A stretch of DNA of 64,000 bases from Strigamia acuminata. Taxonomy: Eukaryota > Arthropoda > Chilopoda > Geophilomorpha > Linotaeniidae. Under the pieces are notes generated by a model. That model saw only the letters and a list, made by a program, of their open reading frames with translations, did not search any database and had not been told where the DNA came from. A program made the position numbers and the translations under genes. Below are positions 42,479-52,301 of this stretch, one piece after another (the first letter of the stretch is position 1; each line of letters starts with the position of its first letter). The stretch covers positions 39,157,211 through 39,221,210 of the forward strand of contig OX442314.1 of assembly GCA_949358305.1 (NCBI GenBank), in the 5' to 3' direction.

Positions 42479-42691
42479 TGAAGAGTTCTTACAACTCGAT
42501 GTGACTCTCTAATTTAGACACGGAAAACATGTTCACTCTCATTTATTGAACTCGTCATACACAACTGAATTCTAGAATATATGTTGCCATGGTTAGCTTT
42601 CAAACAATCACCAACCATGGCACATTGTTACAACAATCATATAATACCGTCAATTCACACTTAATAGTTAATTTACAATCAGAATCTAACA
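42479..42691 (-). repeat. gypsy 5' LTR
   Basis: Same 213 bp as 36945-37157; followed (minus strand) by the primer-binding site. Confidence 0.93.
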
Positions 42692-42692
42692 A

Positions 42693-43105
42693 GGTGTACC
42701 AATGATATAGTAAGTCAGTCTTAATATATCATTGGTGAGTAGGAGGCATAATTAATTTAAATGGAAAGCTTACCTACAGCGTGTGTGTTTTACGTGCTAT
42801 CGCCGGCAGAGTAGAGATGATGTCTAATGCAGTTTAAGTTTCAAATTTACATTTAGAACGATTGATTTATTATTCATTCAGTAATGTTAGTACGCCCACA
42901 GAAGAAAATAATATTGATCTTAGTGTTTCTAAATTTGCTCTCCGGGTGCGTGCAAAACCATCGAAAATTAGTGATATTAGTATCTGGGCATTTGCACCTT
43001 GATACGGGGACAAAGCTAGTGGTGAGTGGAGCTCTCTTTAAGCGACCCTACCAACACTGAGGTAGTTTAATCTCTACTTGCCGAGCACAAATTAAAATAT
43101 TAATT
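42693..43105. repeat. 410-bp interspersed repeat, copy 1
   Basis: Begins with a hairpin (ACCAATGATATA/TATATCATTGGT) and includes TTTACGTGCTATCGCC, GTACGCCCACAGAAGAAAAT and ATTAGTGATATTAGTATCTG. It ends AATATTAATTTCTATCTGT. A direct copy lies at 43682-44100, and a copy split by the copia element lies at 32114-32182 plus 35211-35432. No coding capacity. Confidence 0.85.
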
Positions 43106-43681
43106 TCTATCTGTTGTGACTGGTATGGTCTTCCCCAAGCTAACCCGGGGACTGGTTAACCTGGTGTGGGACGCATACTGACGTGAAGTAACTAAGACTC
43201 CCTATTATTGGTTGTTGACCTTTAATACTTGTTGACTAGGGGTATGGGGAATCCTATCACCTGTTGCAAGGGTGCCACCACACCGGCAAGCGACCGTCAC
43301 ACAAAGGGCATGAGCCCCATGGGTATTGTTGTCGGTTCAACATAACATTCATGTCGTACTCAATACTCATCTACGACCCAGGCAACCACTCATGGTGGGT
43401 GCAGTACGGGCAACGCCTTACTACTGAGCATCACCATGGTGAATGGTGAGGAGAGCAGAGTTCACACAGGACAGGCTTGCCCTGGTTCACTTCAGGCCTG
43501 GGACACGTCTTGTCCCTTTGGTGGTCGCAGCTCCTCTCTTTTACTCACACCTCTACTCACACCCCACCACACCACTCTGCTCCCTCCTCCCCCGTACTGG
43601 GTCAGTCCCTGCAAGGTGACTGGCCTTATGGACGTAAGGCGGTGTGTGGCAGTGAAGCAGGTCACTGGGTGGCCAGGCGGT
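43106..43681. other. unique GC-richer segment between direct repeats
   Basis: 576 bp flanked by two copies of the 410-bp repeat, starting TGTGACTGGTATGGTC. Short overlapping plus frames show no recognisable domain. The layout resembles a small element whose flanks are long terminal direct repeats, or a tandem duplication unit. Confidence 0.4.
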
Positions 43682-44100
43682 GTACCAATGATATAGTAAG
43701 TAAGTCTTTATACATCATTGGTGTGTAGGGGGCACAATTAATTTAAAAGGAAAGCTTACCTACAATGTGTATATTTTACGTGCTACCGCCAGCAGAGTAG
43801 AGATGATGTATGATGCAGTTTAAGTTTCAAATTTACATTTAGAACGGTTGATTTATTATTCATTCAGTAATGTTAGTACGCCCACAGAAGAAAATAATAT
43901 TGATCTCAGTCTTTTTAAATTTGCTCTCCGGGTGCGTGCAAAACCATCGAAAATTAGTGATATTAGTATCTGGGCATTTGCACCTAGATGCTGGGTCAAG
44001 GCTAGTGGTGAGTGGAGCTCACTTTAAGTGACCCTACCAACACTGAGGTGGTTTAATCTCTACTTTCCGAGCACAAATTAAAATATTAATTTCTATCTGT
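43682..44100. repeat. 410-bp interspersed repeat, copy 2
   Basis: Direct copy of 42693-43105 with scattered differences (for example TGCTACCGCC versus TGCTATCGCC). Confidence 0.85.
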
Positions 44101-45877
44101 ACATGGTCCAAATCAATATTTAGAACTCAATATTAAAATGTTTTGCATTTAGAATGCTTGCGACAATTATTTATTCATGAAATTCGCTGCTGGTGCTTTT
44201 GATAATAAATTTTCTGAAGTAGAGAATTTCAATTTCGCGATTGGCACAGCAACATGTTTAACTGCAATTTTAAGCTGACGTTTCAAATGCAGCTCAATAA
44301 ATGGATTTTTTTAGAGTAGAGTCTGCCAACAAAAACAGACATCACTGAATTAGATTAAGAAGTTTGGATCAATTATTCATTTTGTGATAGAGGCTTGCCT
44401 CGTGAACAAAATAAACTCCCTAGAATTACAACATCTAAAACAAAATCAATATTTGGCTTTGTACTAAACTATTTATGGCGTTTTATGATTGCAACAGTTT
44501 TGCCTGCGTTTATGTAATGCGGACCACAGAAATCATACATTCGTGAATTATACGCTTGGTGATTGCTTTTGCTGCTAGTCAATATTTGCTGTTGGTTTTC
44601 TTTGGACAGCCAACAAAAGCCTGACTGCTGTGACCTGTCTTGAAGTGTTCAAGGCTTGGACAGAGTGATCATTTATTTCGGTTTGGATAGAATCAAACAC
44701 ACTACTTTTAACAAAATAAAATCTAAAAGAAGAATTTTTTGGCAAATCAAAAAATCACCTACCTTGGTTTGTTGCAATGCACCTGCGCGAAGCATGTTGT
44801 TCGCCGAGTTGTTCCCTCCTGACTCCATCTGGTCCTTGGGTCGCTTCTCATCTCTTTGATCATCTGGTTCCTCGAGTGGTTTCCCCGGTTTCCTCGTGTC
44901 TCCGCGCCGCACACTACCATGCACCTTGTGTATGCAGAATGACGACGTTGCTCCTCTGCATGTCGTACCCAGTACGGCTGCCCGCCAGTACAAGCGGGGT
45001 TACGTAGGGTGTCTCAAAAAAATTACCGTATACATTGTTCAATTCCGAGTATGAATTGTCAAGCTTAATTATTGCAAGACGGGAGTCCACGGTTGAATCC
45101 AATATCTCGTATCAATTCAAAAAGCAATGTGGTTTTCAGAAGTGAGTTTGTTCAAGTTGTTGTTGGTTTCAAAGTTGTTGTCAGACTGAGGAATCTCCTC
45201 AGGGTGACAGGAAATGGCATTTCCTGCGAGTTCGATTTCTCAATGCTTCTTGTGAAATCATAGGGGTTACATCCGTTAATAAAAAATATACTTTGCGATT
45301 GATTGTTTATTTATTTTTTATTTATTTAATTTCCTAATCATTCTACAGAAATTCCTTTTTATATAATAGTGATTTTCAGGATCACTACAAGGAATGTCAT
45401 CAAAATTACTGATTAACATCTTAATGCAGGGGGTCTCAAATTTTTTAGCAATGCGACAGGTCTTGCAAACAGACTTGCCACAAACTTGAACATAAATTGG
45501 TTTGGATCGCAATCAATTGAAGAGCTAGTACGATGAAGCGAGAGAAAACCTGCGGAGAGAGAAGCACAGAAAAAATTCGCAAAAATATTACTTTCTATTT
45601 GATATCATCTTCAATCATCTTCACTCTAATATGTTACTGGGCAACAGTTCTTATTGATTTTGGTTAAAGAGTAAATCAATTTGTTAATTTCTCAACACAA
45701 TTTTTAATGCATTTCAATTTGCTTTGTTTTAATCAGTGTCAAATTATACTTCAATAAAGACCCATTGGATTGGGAACGTCTTGCAGTCATCAAAGTACGG
45801 TACGTCGTTGCGACGTGATTACTCTCACACTCATATAAAAGTAAAGGGTCCACCCATTAAGGTGTTATATAGCAACT
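44101..45877. other. intergenic; possible minus-strand exon at 44764-45000
   Basis: Mostly AT-rich. One GC-richer minus frame (44764-44993) reads RRGDTRKPGKPLEEPDDQRD and then MESGGNNSANNMLRAGALQQ, ending at a good donor (CCAAG|GTAGGT). It may be a first coding exon of an unidentified gene; no partner exon was found. The rest holds nothing recognised. Confidence 0.3.
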
Positions 45878-46192
45878 ATGGCAGCAGAAGAAGGCGATGT
45901 GAGGCAAATATTGGATGTAATATTCCAAGCCAGATTGAGAGCTGCACAGCAACGTTCAAACATCCTATTTGAGCTTCCACCTTTGGTTGAATTAATTTCC
46001 AGGATGTTAGAGGCTGATCTACCAGACATGTGTGCTATCTGCAGGGAAGAGCCCAAATGCGGCCAGTTGGTTACAAAGTTACCTTGTGCGCATGCATTTC
46101 ATTCGAATTGCATCGACACTTGGCTAGCTCACGACAAAACTACGTGTCCCGTGTGTAGGATGAATCTGCGCCAAGCGGTGATAACTAACTAA
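45878..46192 (+). CDS. small RING-H2 finger protein, putative E3 ubiquitin ligase
   Basis: An intronless 104-codon frame. The C-terminal half is a complete RING-H2 (C3H2C3). Its ligands are C52, C55, C70, H72, H75, C78, C90 and C93, with the usual LPCAHAFHSNCIDTWL core and CPVCR end. RING-H2 proteins bring E2 ubiquitin conjugates to substrates. The N-terminal 50 residues are helical (VRQILDVIFQARLRAA), probably a substrate or dimer interface. There is no membrane segment. The ATG lies in a fair context (CAACTATGGC). Being single-exon it could be a retrocopy, but the frame is intact. The gene lies 500 bp upstream of RBM22 on the same strand. Orthology to a named RNF gene is not clear. Confidence 0.85.
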   Translation: MAAEEGDVRQILDVIFQARLRAAQQRSNILFELPPLVELISRMLEADLPDMCAICREEPKCGQLVTKLPCAHAFHSNCIDTWLAHDKTTCPVCRMNLRQAVITN

Positions 46193-46692
46193 GTTGAATC
46201 TTCGTCTTTTGTTCTCACCTTGTCTCAACAAAATAGAATTCGACGAGGAGATTGCGTTTATGTGAATTAAGAATTTGAATATTTGAAGAGTGCAAGGAGT
46301 CACAATTTACAAAACTGTAGAAATTGCACATGTTTCGACGTGGTTATCGATCTGTGAATCTTCCTACTTGTTAGACAGCAAAGAAAATAGAAAGATTGTG
46401 TAAAGTTATGTCAGAAAGTCCAAAATGGTCAATAGCATTTAAGAAGTTATACAAAAACAATTTTATTTACATTCTACTTCCATCTACGTCTATAGAATAA
46501 TTCTTCATCCAGTTTCCAGAGGTAATATTGTATGAATACATACTTGTAATTCAATAGGATTCAAAAAATGTCACCAGAGGTCACTACAGAAACTAAAAAG
46601 TACGTCAGACGAACGTTCGCCGTTGGTCAGATGGACACTGATATACAAACACACCCGGATGGGATTAGATCATTGCGAAAGGAAGCGTCAAG
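46193..46692. other. spacer between the RING gene and RBM22
   Basis: Holds the 3' UTR of the RING gene and presumably the RBM22 promoter. A plus frame opening at 46568 overlaps RBM22 in another frame and is not a gene. Confidence 0.45.
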
Positions 46693-47889
46693 ATGGCGAC
46701 ATCCAAATCATCCAACACTTACAACCGTCAAAACTGGGAGGACGCCGAATTCCCGATTTTGTGTGAAACTTGTTTGGGCGATAATCCCTACGTGCGTATG
46801 ACCAAGGAGAAATACGGAAAGGAATGTAAAATCTGCGCGCGACCGTTCACCGTATTCCGTTGGTGTCCGGGCGCAAGAATGCGTTTCAAGACGACGGAAA
46901 TTTGCCAAACATGCTGCAAACTGAAAAATGTTTGTCAAACTTGCATACTCGACCTCGAATACGGACTGCCCATCCAAGTACGCGACTCCGCAGAACCGTT
47001 AAACGAAGACATGCCCAAATCCAACGTAAACAAAGAATACTACACCCAAAACATGGACCGAGAGTTGGCGAACAATGAACAGACGGCCCTGACGGGAAAA
47101 TCACAAGCTCCGAGTGATTTATTGCGCAAATTAGCCCGAACAACGCCTTATTACAAGAGGAATCAGCCTCACATTTGCAGCTTTTGGGTGCGAGGTGAGT
47201 GTAAACGCGGCGAACAATGTCCCTACCGGCACGAAAAACCTTCGGATCCCGACGACCCGTTGGTCGATCAGAACATTAAGGATCGTTATTACGGTGTAAA
47301 TGATCCCGTAGCGGATAAATTGCTGCGTCGAGCCTCCGCCATGCCGCATTTGGAGGCTCCGGAAGACCGGACCATAACCACATTGTACGCGGGCAATTTA
47401 GGAGACACCGTTACGGAACAAGAGTTACGGGATTTGTTTTACCAGTTTGGGGAAATCCGTTCGGTGACGGTGGTCAGTCGTCATCAGTGCGCTTTTATAC
47501 ATTTCGCGACTCGGACGGCGGCTGAAGCGGCGGCCGAAGGAACGTTTAATAAGCTGGTGGTTGGTGGTCGGCGGTTGAGTATTAAATGGGGGCGGTCTCA
47601 GGCGAAGATTGGAGCGGCCAGTGTGATGGGAAATAATGCAGACGGCGGGAAAGAGTTGGCTCCGGTGCCTGGATTAGCTGTTCTACCGCCGTTACCCGAA
47701 GAACTGACAAATAACTACTTCAACTTGAACCAACCACTCGGGTTAAGTCCGAGTTTGATGGGTCCACTCGTCGTCCAGTTGCCTCAAGTTGCGCAAGCGG
47801 TGTGTAATTCGTTAATTCCTAGATCAGTTAAACCAACGATTCATTATCCGTCTCAAGATCCGCAGCAAATGGGCTCTAAAAAGTTGTAA
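46693..47889 (+). CDS. RBM22: RBM22 / Slt11-type pre-mRNA splicing factor
   Basis: A single open frame of 398 codons (human RBM22 has 420). RBM22 (yeast Cwc2/Ecm2-Slt11 related) is a spliceosome component that contacts U6 snRNA and the pre-mRNA near the active site. The N-terminal Cys-rich zinc region ([42 protein letters not shown]) is followed by a CCCH finger (C162 to H180, [19 protein letters not shown]). Then come [14 protein letters not shown], an RRM (about 229-303, with TLYAGNL and CAFIHFATR) and a variable tail. No introns are present, unusual for this otherwise spliced region. The poly(A) signal AATAAA is at 47918-47923. A short duplicate of its 3' coding part lies at 50290-50352. 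Confidence 0.96.
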   Translation: MATSKSSNTYNRQNWEDAEFPILCETCLGDNPYVRMTKEKYGKECKICARPFTVFRWCPGARMRFKTTEICQTCCKLKNVCQTCILDLEYGLPIQVRDSAEPLNEDMPKSNVNKEYYTQNMDRELANNEQTALTGKSQAPSDLLRKLARTTPYYKRNQPHICSFWVRGECKRGEQCPYRHEKPSDPDDPLVDQNIKDRYYGVNDPVADKLLRRASAMPHLEAPEDRTITTLYAGNLGDTVTEQELRDLFYQFGEIRSVTVVSRHQCAFIHFATRTAAEAAAEGTFNKLVVGGRRLSIKWGRSQAKIGAASVMGNNADGGKELAPVPGLAVLPPLPEELTNNYFNLNQPLGLSPSLMGPLVVQLPQVAQAVCNSLIPRSVKPTIHYPSQDPQQMGSKKL

Positions 47890-47917
47890 TTTTAATAATC
47901 AAAATTGAATTAAATGA

Positions 47918-47923
47918 AATAAA
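47918..47923 (+). terminator. RBM22 poly(A) signal
   Basis: AATAAA 28 bases after the stop codon. Confidence 0.7.
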
Positions 47924-47997
47924 ATTGATTGAAAATTTCCACACATCTCTAAACCAAAATTATTACTATAAGTCTCATTACACAGTGTAAATACATT

Positions 47998-49255
47998 CAT
48001 GAGGCCAATTCTATTCTGTTCTTTGTCTATTTTTCTATGCAAACCAATCGACGGTAATTGGCGCCGGCTGCTTCGTAAGTTACGTGCCTCGAGCAGTATT
48101 TTTGGTTTATCAAATTTTGTGTTAGTAGCGGTGCCAATTTTCCCATCAAATCTGTTTATTGAAGTAAAGCTTACATTACTTCAAATTTTCATTTATTATT
48201 TATTAGTATCAAAATTCAAAATTCCCTCTCACTGAGGTGCAATGCCGCTCTGGTGGGAACAAGTGTAATTAAATGAGGATGACGTTGAGCCAATCGCGAT
48301 GCTTTTTCATCGTCCTAGCAACAGTCGCGTGTTTGTGTTGTGCATTCCATTTCGCTCTGCTCTCGTTGTCGTTGTTTGCTCTCGGATTCATGCATTTTCG
48401 GTTCGAAATTTTTCAAAATTTTCATTGGTTTTGATTGTATTGATGAAGAATTTAGTTTATGACCAAGGAACTGGATTAAGGTTGGTTTTTGAGGCGATGG
48501 TTTTAATTACCGGTAATATTGGCTGTGATAGAATCTAAGCCTTTTCGCCAATAGAACCAATTCGCCATGTGCTTTCGAGCTTTCCTCTCTCATTCTGTTC
48601 TATTTTCTACGGTTAGCTTTGTCTGTTTGATTGCTTAATTATTTGGCTTTCTGTCTGTTTAACATTCAGTCCAGTTCGATTTTTTTGAATTTATTGAATA
48701 GATGCTTGAAAAATATATATGTTTTTAAATGTGTATTCGAATTTAAGCCTAATCTTAATATGAATTGAGTTAAATTGTAGAATATTTTATTGACATAACT
48801 CAGTCAATCTATTTCAAAGTATGTTCCAAATGAACGTTTTCTTGACTTGTTCAATGTTTTGAGTTAATGTTGGGGGTGTAAAATCCAACTCTCTACCTCC
48901 TTGTGGTCACCCCTGGGTCACTCTAAAAGAGAGCTCTGGTTGAAATAATGTTGGTATTTGTTTGATTGCACTCCACATGTAAGAGTGTAGCATTTGCCAA
49001 TTGTCATGAATTTTGCTGTTTGACTTTCATAATTTCACTTAATTGCTTTCTTGTCTTTTCCTTATCTAAATGGTCACATGGAAAACATTTATGTTAATGG
49101 TTTCCTCAAGTTTCTCGACTCGATGACCCACGCGTAGTATTCTGGTGTTCCTACGAGTTAAAGTGCTGACATCATTTCATAATTAATTGATGACTCTTTC
49201 TCGGTTCGTTTCCTTCCCTCTTGTCAAGCTTGGTATATCGTCAGTGCAAGATTTT
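47998..49255. repeat. segmental duplication, copy A (partner 54081-55650)
   Basis: Shares with copy B CAAACCAATCGACGGTAATT, GCAATGCCGCTCTGGTGGGA, ATGAAGAATTTAGTTTATGA and the LTR-like block GTGTAAAATCCAACTC (48875 here). Small indels and substitutions separate them. Copy B carries an extra insert at about 55045-55300. The end at about 49200 leads into gypsy integrase remnants. Confidence 0.85.
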
Positions 49256-49660
49256 TTAATACAAAACTTTTTCCTTGCCAAAACGGAGGTGAAATCTTGT
49301 TTCTTTGAATAGCTGATGGAAATCAGTTCCATGCCCTTTCTTACCCATCCTTACCTGTGCTACTGCAATCTCCAATTGCACATTCTGCGATTCAAAATGC
49401 TTGCGTTTTATATACCCCAGCACAATGAAATGTTTGATTTGATTAGCCTGGGGAAATTGTTTCATCTCCCCGGAACTAAATTGTGGTCCATTGTCCGTGA
49501 CCAAGATTCGAGGTATCTCTTGGGTGGCAAAAACTGATCTGAAAACTTTGATAATTGCTACGGAAACAGTTGTTCGCATGGCAACGGCCTCTATCCACGC
49601 TGAAAAAGCAAGGAAGAGCGCAGCGACGTGAAGCTCGCTTTTGTAGATCGACTCAAACAC
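49256..49660 (-). pseudogene. gypsy integrase remnant
   Basis: The frame holds AFSAWIEAVAMRTTVSVAII and RILVTDNGPQFSSGEMKQF, the second catalytic Asp region of gypsy integrases. It is related to, but distinct from, the intact element at 37-42 kb. The frame then turns into unrelated sequence and the catalytic Glu is not recognisable. Confidence 0.75.
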
Positions 49661-50289
49661 TCACCACTCACCACGGCCTTGGTGCCTGGTGTCCAGTTCG
49701 TGTGCGGATTAGATGTCTGCACGGGTCGGATGAAGAACTGGATCAGATGGAAAAGAACTAAGCCTAAACCAAATTAAAAGCAAGCAAAAACACACGTGTT
49801 TATCACTTTGTGTATTTGGCAACTGCATATACAAAACTTATTACTTCATAACATAAAAAACAATACAACTAACGTCTGTGCATGCTTTGATGGTGATTTC
49901 ATTATTGCGGGTGTGTACATGGTAGCGACTTTCCTGCACCCTGTGCACAAAAGGCTCGTTTCTTGTCTCAAAAGTCTCCAAAAGCGTCCTGGTCGGCGGC
50001 GAATTCAAATACACGGGCATCATCTTCTTCACCACCGTGAGCGGCGGATCGGTTGAGATGGTGGCGGTCTTTCCTTTGGTTGGCATCCTGTAGCTTTAGA
50101 CCTCATGAATCTGCGCCAACAGCATGTGGTGTAAGCCTACCCATGTGGTCTGTGTTCCCTGACTCTGCTGTGGTGTAGAAGTGCTGTCGTCAACAGATTT
50201 CCGCCTATAAATTTTAAAAAAAGTTTTAAAAAAAACCTTGAGTTTTTAAAAAAAAATTACATTCCCAAATCAAGTTCTTCAAACAAAAA
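49661..50289. other. unassigned stretch
   Basis: Minus frame 49841-50086 and plus frame 49796-50056 have no recognisable domain. Confidence 0.35.
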
Positions 50290-50352
50290 ACAAAATGGGG
50301 GCGGTCTCAGGCGAAGATAGGAAAATATGCGGACGGTGGGAAAGAGTTGGGT
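50290..50352 (+). pseudogene. fragment of RBM22 3' coding sequence
   Basis: AAATGGGGGCGGTCTCAGGC and GACGGTGGGAAAGAGTTGG match RBM22 at 47584-47663, with an internal deletion of about 20 bp. It is joined to sequence like 48190 and then to integrase-tail sequence (50377-50607) matching 49256-49370, so a rearranged partial copy of the RBM22-integrase interval lies here. Confidence 0.8.
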
Positions 50353-50376
50353 CTATATAAAACACATTTATTAGTA

Positions 50377-50607
50377 TCAAAATTCAAACTTTTGTTGGGA
50401 CCGCGTATATTTGTAAATATGTGGTCTTGACTTTACAAAAGTATGTTCCAAAACCTTTTCCTTGCTGAAATGGAAGTGAAATCTTGTTTCTTTAAATAGC
50501 TGATAGAAATCAGTTCTATGCCAATCTTTACCTATCCTTACCTGTGCTACTACAATCTCCAATTGCACATTCTGCAACAAATGTCTTTGGTCAAAATCCT
50601 TTGGCAT
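50377..50607 (-). pseudogene. duplicate of the gypsy-remnant tail
   Basis: Encodes NVQLEIVVAQVRIGKDWH and LFKETRFHFHFSKEKVL, matching the end of the 49256-49660 frame. It is part of the same mosaic duplication. Confidence 0.7.
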
Positions 50608-50677
50608 TGGTTAAATAGACGTAAGCTCTGCTTTCACCCTTAATCCGGTCTTAAATTTTGTGGTCACATTTTCGCCG

Positions 50678-51152
50678 TTAGGTTATATAACTAAGTGTAC
50701 TCGTATATTTTATGGTGTCAAGCAAATTGTGGAAATTCTTTTCATGACCCGTAAAATCAACACCATGGATATGGTCTAGGCCATTACAAATGTCGCGATT
50801 TCCTCCCCGCATTTTAACATGATAATCATTAAATTCTTGTGTTGTTTCTGGGAAAATATAAATGTATAGGAAAAAACCATGTGTTTCAATTAAGTAAGCA
50901 TCGACTAATGTTGGTTCATCCATGTAATGCAATATTCGATCTGCAGTTTGGTAAACACACACTGAACAAATTGAGAATGAGCAATGTGAAACACAAGTAA
51001 TGAGCACAATTTTTCTCATTTGAAATATTTTTTAGTGATTTGATAAATGCTGGTATCTCCGATTGCTCAGCCATGACAGTGCCAACAATGTGTTGCAGTC
51101 TTCTTCTTCCTAATTGTCGAATTCCGCCAATTGGCTGAAACACAACAGCCAT
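50678..51152 (-). pseudogene. frameshifted copy of DEG/ENaC exon 1
   Basis: Nearly the same as exon 1 at 30860-31330: it encodes FQPIGGIRQLGRRRLQHIVG, MAEQSEIPAFIKSLKNISN, then SVCVYQTADRILHYMDEPTL and the following ectodomain. A one-base insertion in the TM1 region (near 50964) splits the frame in two. The copy stops at about 50678, before the splice donor, and no further exons follow. It is a dead partial duplicate. Confidence 0.88.
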
Positions 51153-51166
51153 GTTTTTGTTTTCCT

Positions 51167-51422
51167 TTTTTCTGTTTATAAAACAGGCGACACTGAATCA
51201 TTATAAACTTGTGATCAGTTTTAATTTATCGCTCTCTTACAAAGAAACTAAAATATATTTTTACTCTGAATGATTAAAGTCAGGTTTCTGTATTGACTGA
51301 CTACGTGCAATAAAATAAATAAAATTCAATTTAGGCAATTTAATTCACTTAACTTCTATTAATTTTATATATTTTTCAAGCTTGTAATTTGAAATACAGA
51401 TTTAGCAGTTATATGGTAAGGG
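51167..51422. repeat. duplicated upstream flank of DEG/ENaC exon 1
   Basis: Partner of 31330-31625; ends at TTATATGGTAAGG where a GGGCCGTCCATAAATTACGT element end follows. Confidence 0.82.
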
Positions 51423-51472
51423 GCCGTCCATAAATTACGTAACGCTCCAAAGGGGGGAGGGGGGTTTCACAT
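51421..51472. mobile_element. DNA-transposon end, GGGCCGTCCATAAATTACGT
   Basis: This terminal motif followed by AACGC and a G-run is a widespread arthropod repeat end. Only one terminus is visible, so element length is unknown. Confidence 0.45.
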
Positions 51473-51916
51473 TTATTTTCCACGAAACCGCTGAAACACG
51501 CACCTCAATATCACAAAATGGTTGGCGTGGGTCGTTGACGGCATTAGCATGTCGCCTTGATATGGACGCACCTCCGCTATGTCTCGAAATTCTTCCTCTA
51601 TGGTCCTTTCAAATTTGCCAGCAGCTGTGATTATCCCAAAGGGCATGCGGGTAACGCGGAACAAACCCATATGGGTGTTTACAGCCACTAAATAGGACGA
51701 TTCTTCGTCCAATTCGCGTTGCTGGTAGGCTTGTTGGAGGTCCATTTTGGACAATAATAACTGCCAACGTTTCCTCACTTCAACTCTTTGACAAGATCTC
51801 TCTAATTTTTTGTCAACATTTTTAAATATAAATACTTTATTATGGAATGGGTCATTCGTGATCTCCAAAAGACTTCTGAGTGTGTTCTTAAAGACAAGGT
51901 GTAGAATCAAGAACAA
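51473..51916 (-). pseudogene. gypsy reverse-transcriptase remnant
   Basis: Encodes MDLQQAYQQRELDEESSYLV, then AVNTHMGLFRVTRMPFGI, the RT core before the YLDD motif. Where the active site should be it reads PYQGDMLMPS, so the catalytic aspartates are lost. Confidence 0.72.
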
Positions 51917-51994
51917 GCAGAAACACCTAAAATAATATGATCAAAAATTAAATTAAATTAAAATTGAATTAACGTTACACATTATATAATTACA

Positions 51995-52120
51995 CTTTTC
52001 CAGTGTTAAATGTCATTTTTTGTGTTAAATAGTACTTTTTCCGTGCAAAACGACAGTTTTTTCGAGCAAAACGCCAGTTTTTCCATGTAAAATGACAGTT
52101 TTTCCGTGCAAAACTAAATT
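51995..52120. repeat. tandem repeat, about 26 bp
   Basis: Diverged units of CAGTTTTTCCGTGCAAAA (about five) just upstream of the gag-like gene. Confidence 0.65.
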
Positions 52121-52301
52121 TAAAAAAGATATTGCATTTAATGTTTCGGGTTTAAGACGGACGACAACACGTCGTTAGAGGGCAGTCGGACGTAACACAC
52201 ATAGGTTGAGACGCCATTAGACGTTCGATGGGAACCGCCAATCACGAATGAGTGTCCGAATATTTAAGCCTGTTGAATTGTAATAAAGAATCACTTTTGA
52301 A

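Larger units (their letters stand above)
36945..42691 (-). mobile_element. complete Ty3/gypsy retrotransposon
   Basis: The LTRs at 36945-37157 and 42479-42691 are each 213 bp and look identical. They run TGTTAGATTCTG to AGAACTCTTCA on the minus strand, with a 5-bp target duplication AGGTG (36940-36944, 42692-42696). The primer-binding site GTGGTATCCACGAT (42465-42478) abuts the 5' LTR, and a polypurine tract CTGGGGAGGAA abuts the 3' LTR. Identical LTRs indicate recent insertion. A 229-bp non-coding stretch separates the stop codon from the 3' LTR. Confidence 0.96.

Noticed and set aside
46568-46801. 77-codon frame overlapping the RBM22 start
   Set aside because: Different frame from RBM22, no domain, and RBM22's own ATG at 46693 gives a family-typical N-terminus.
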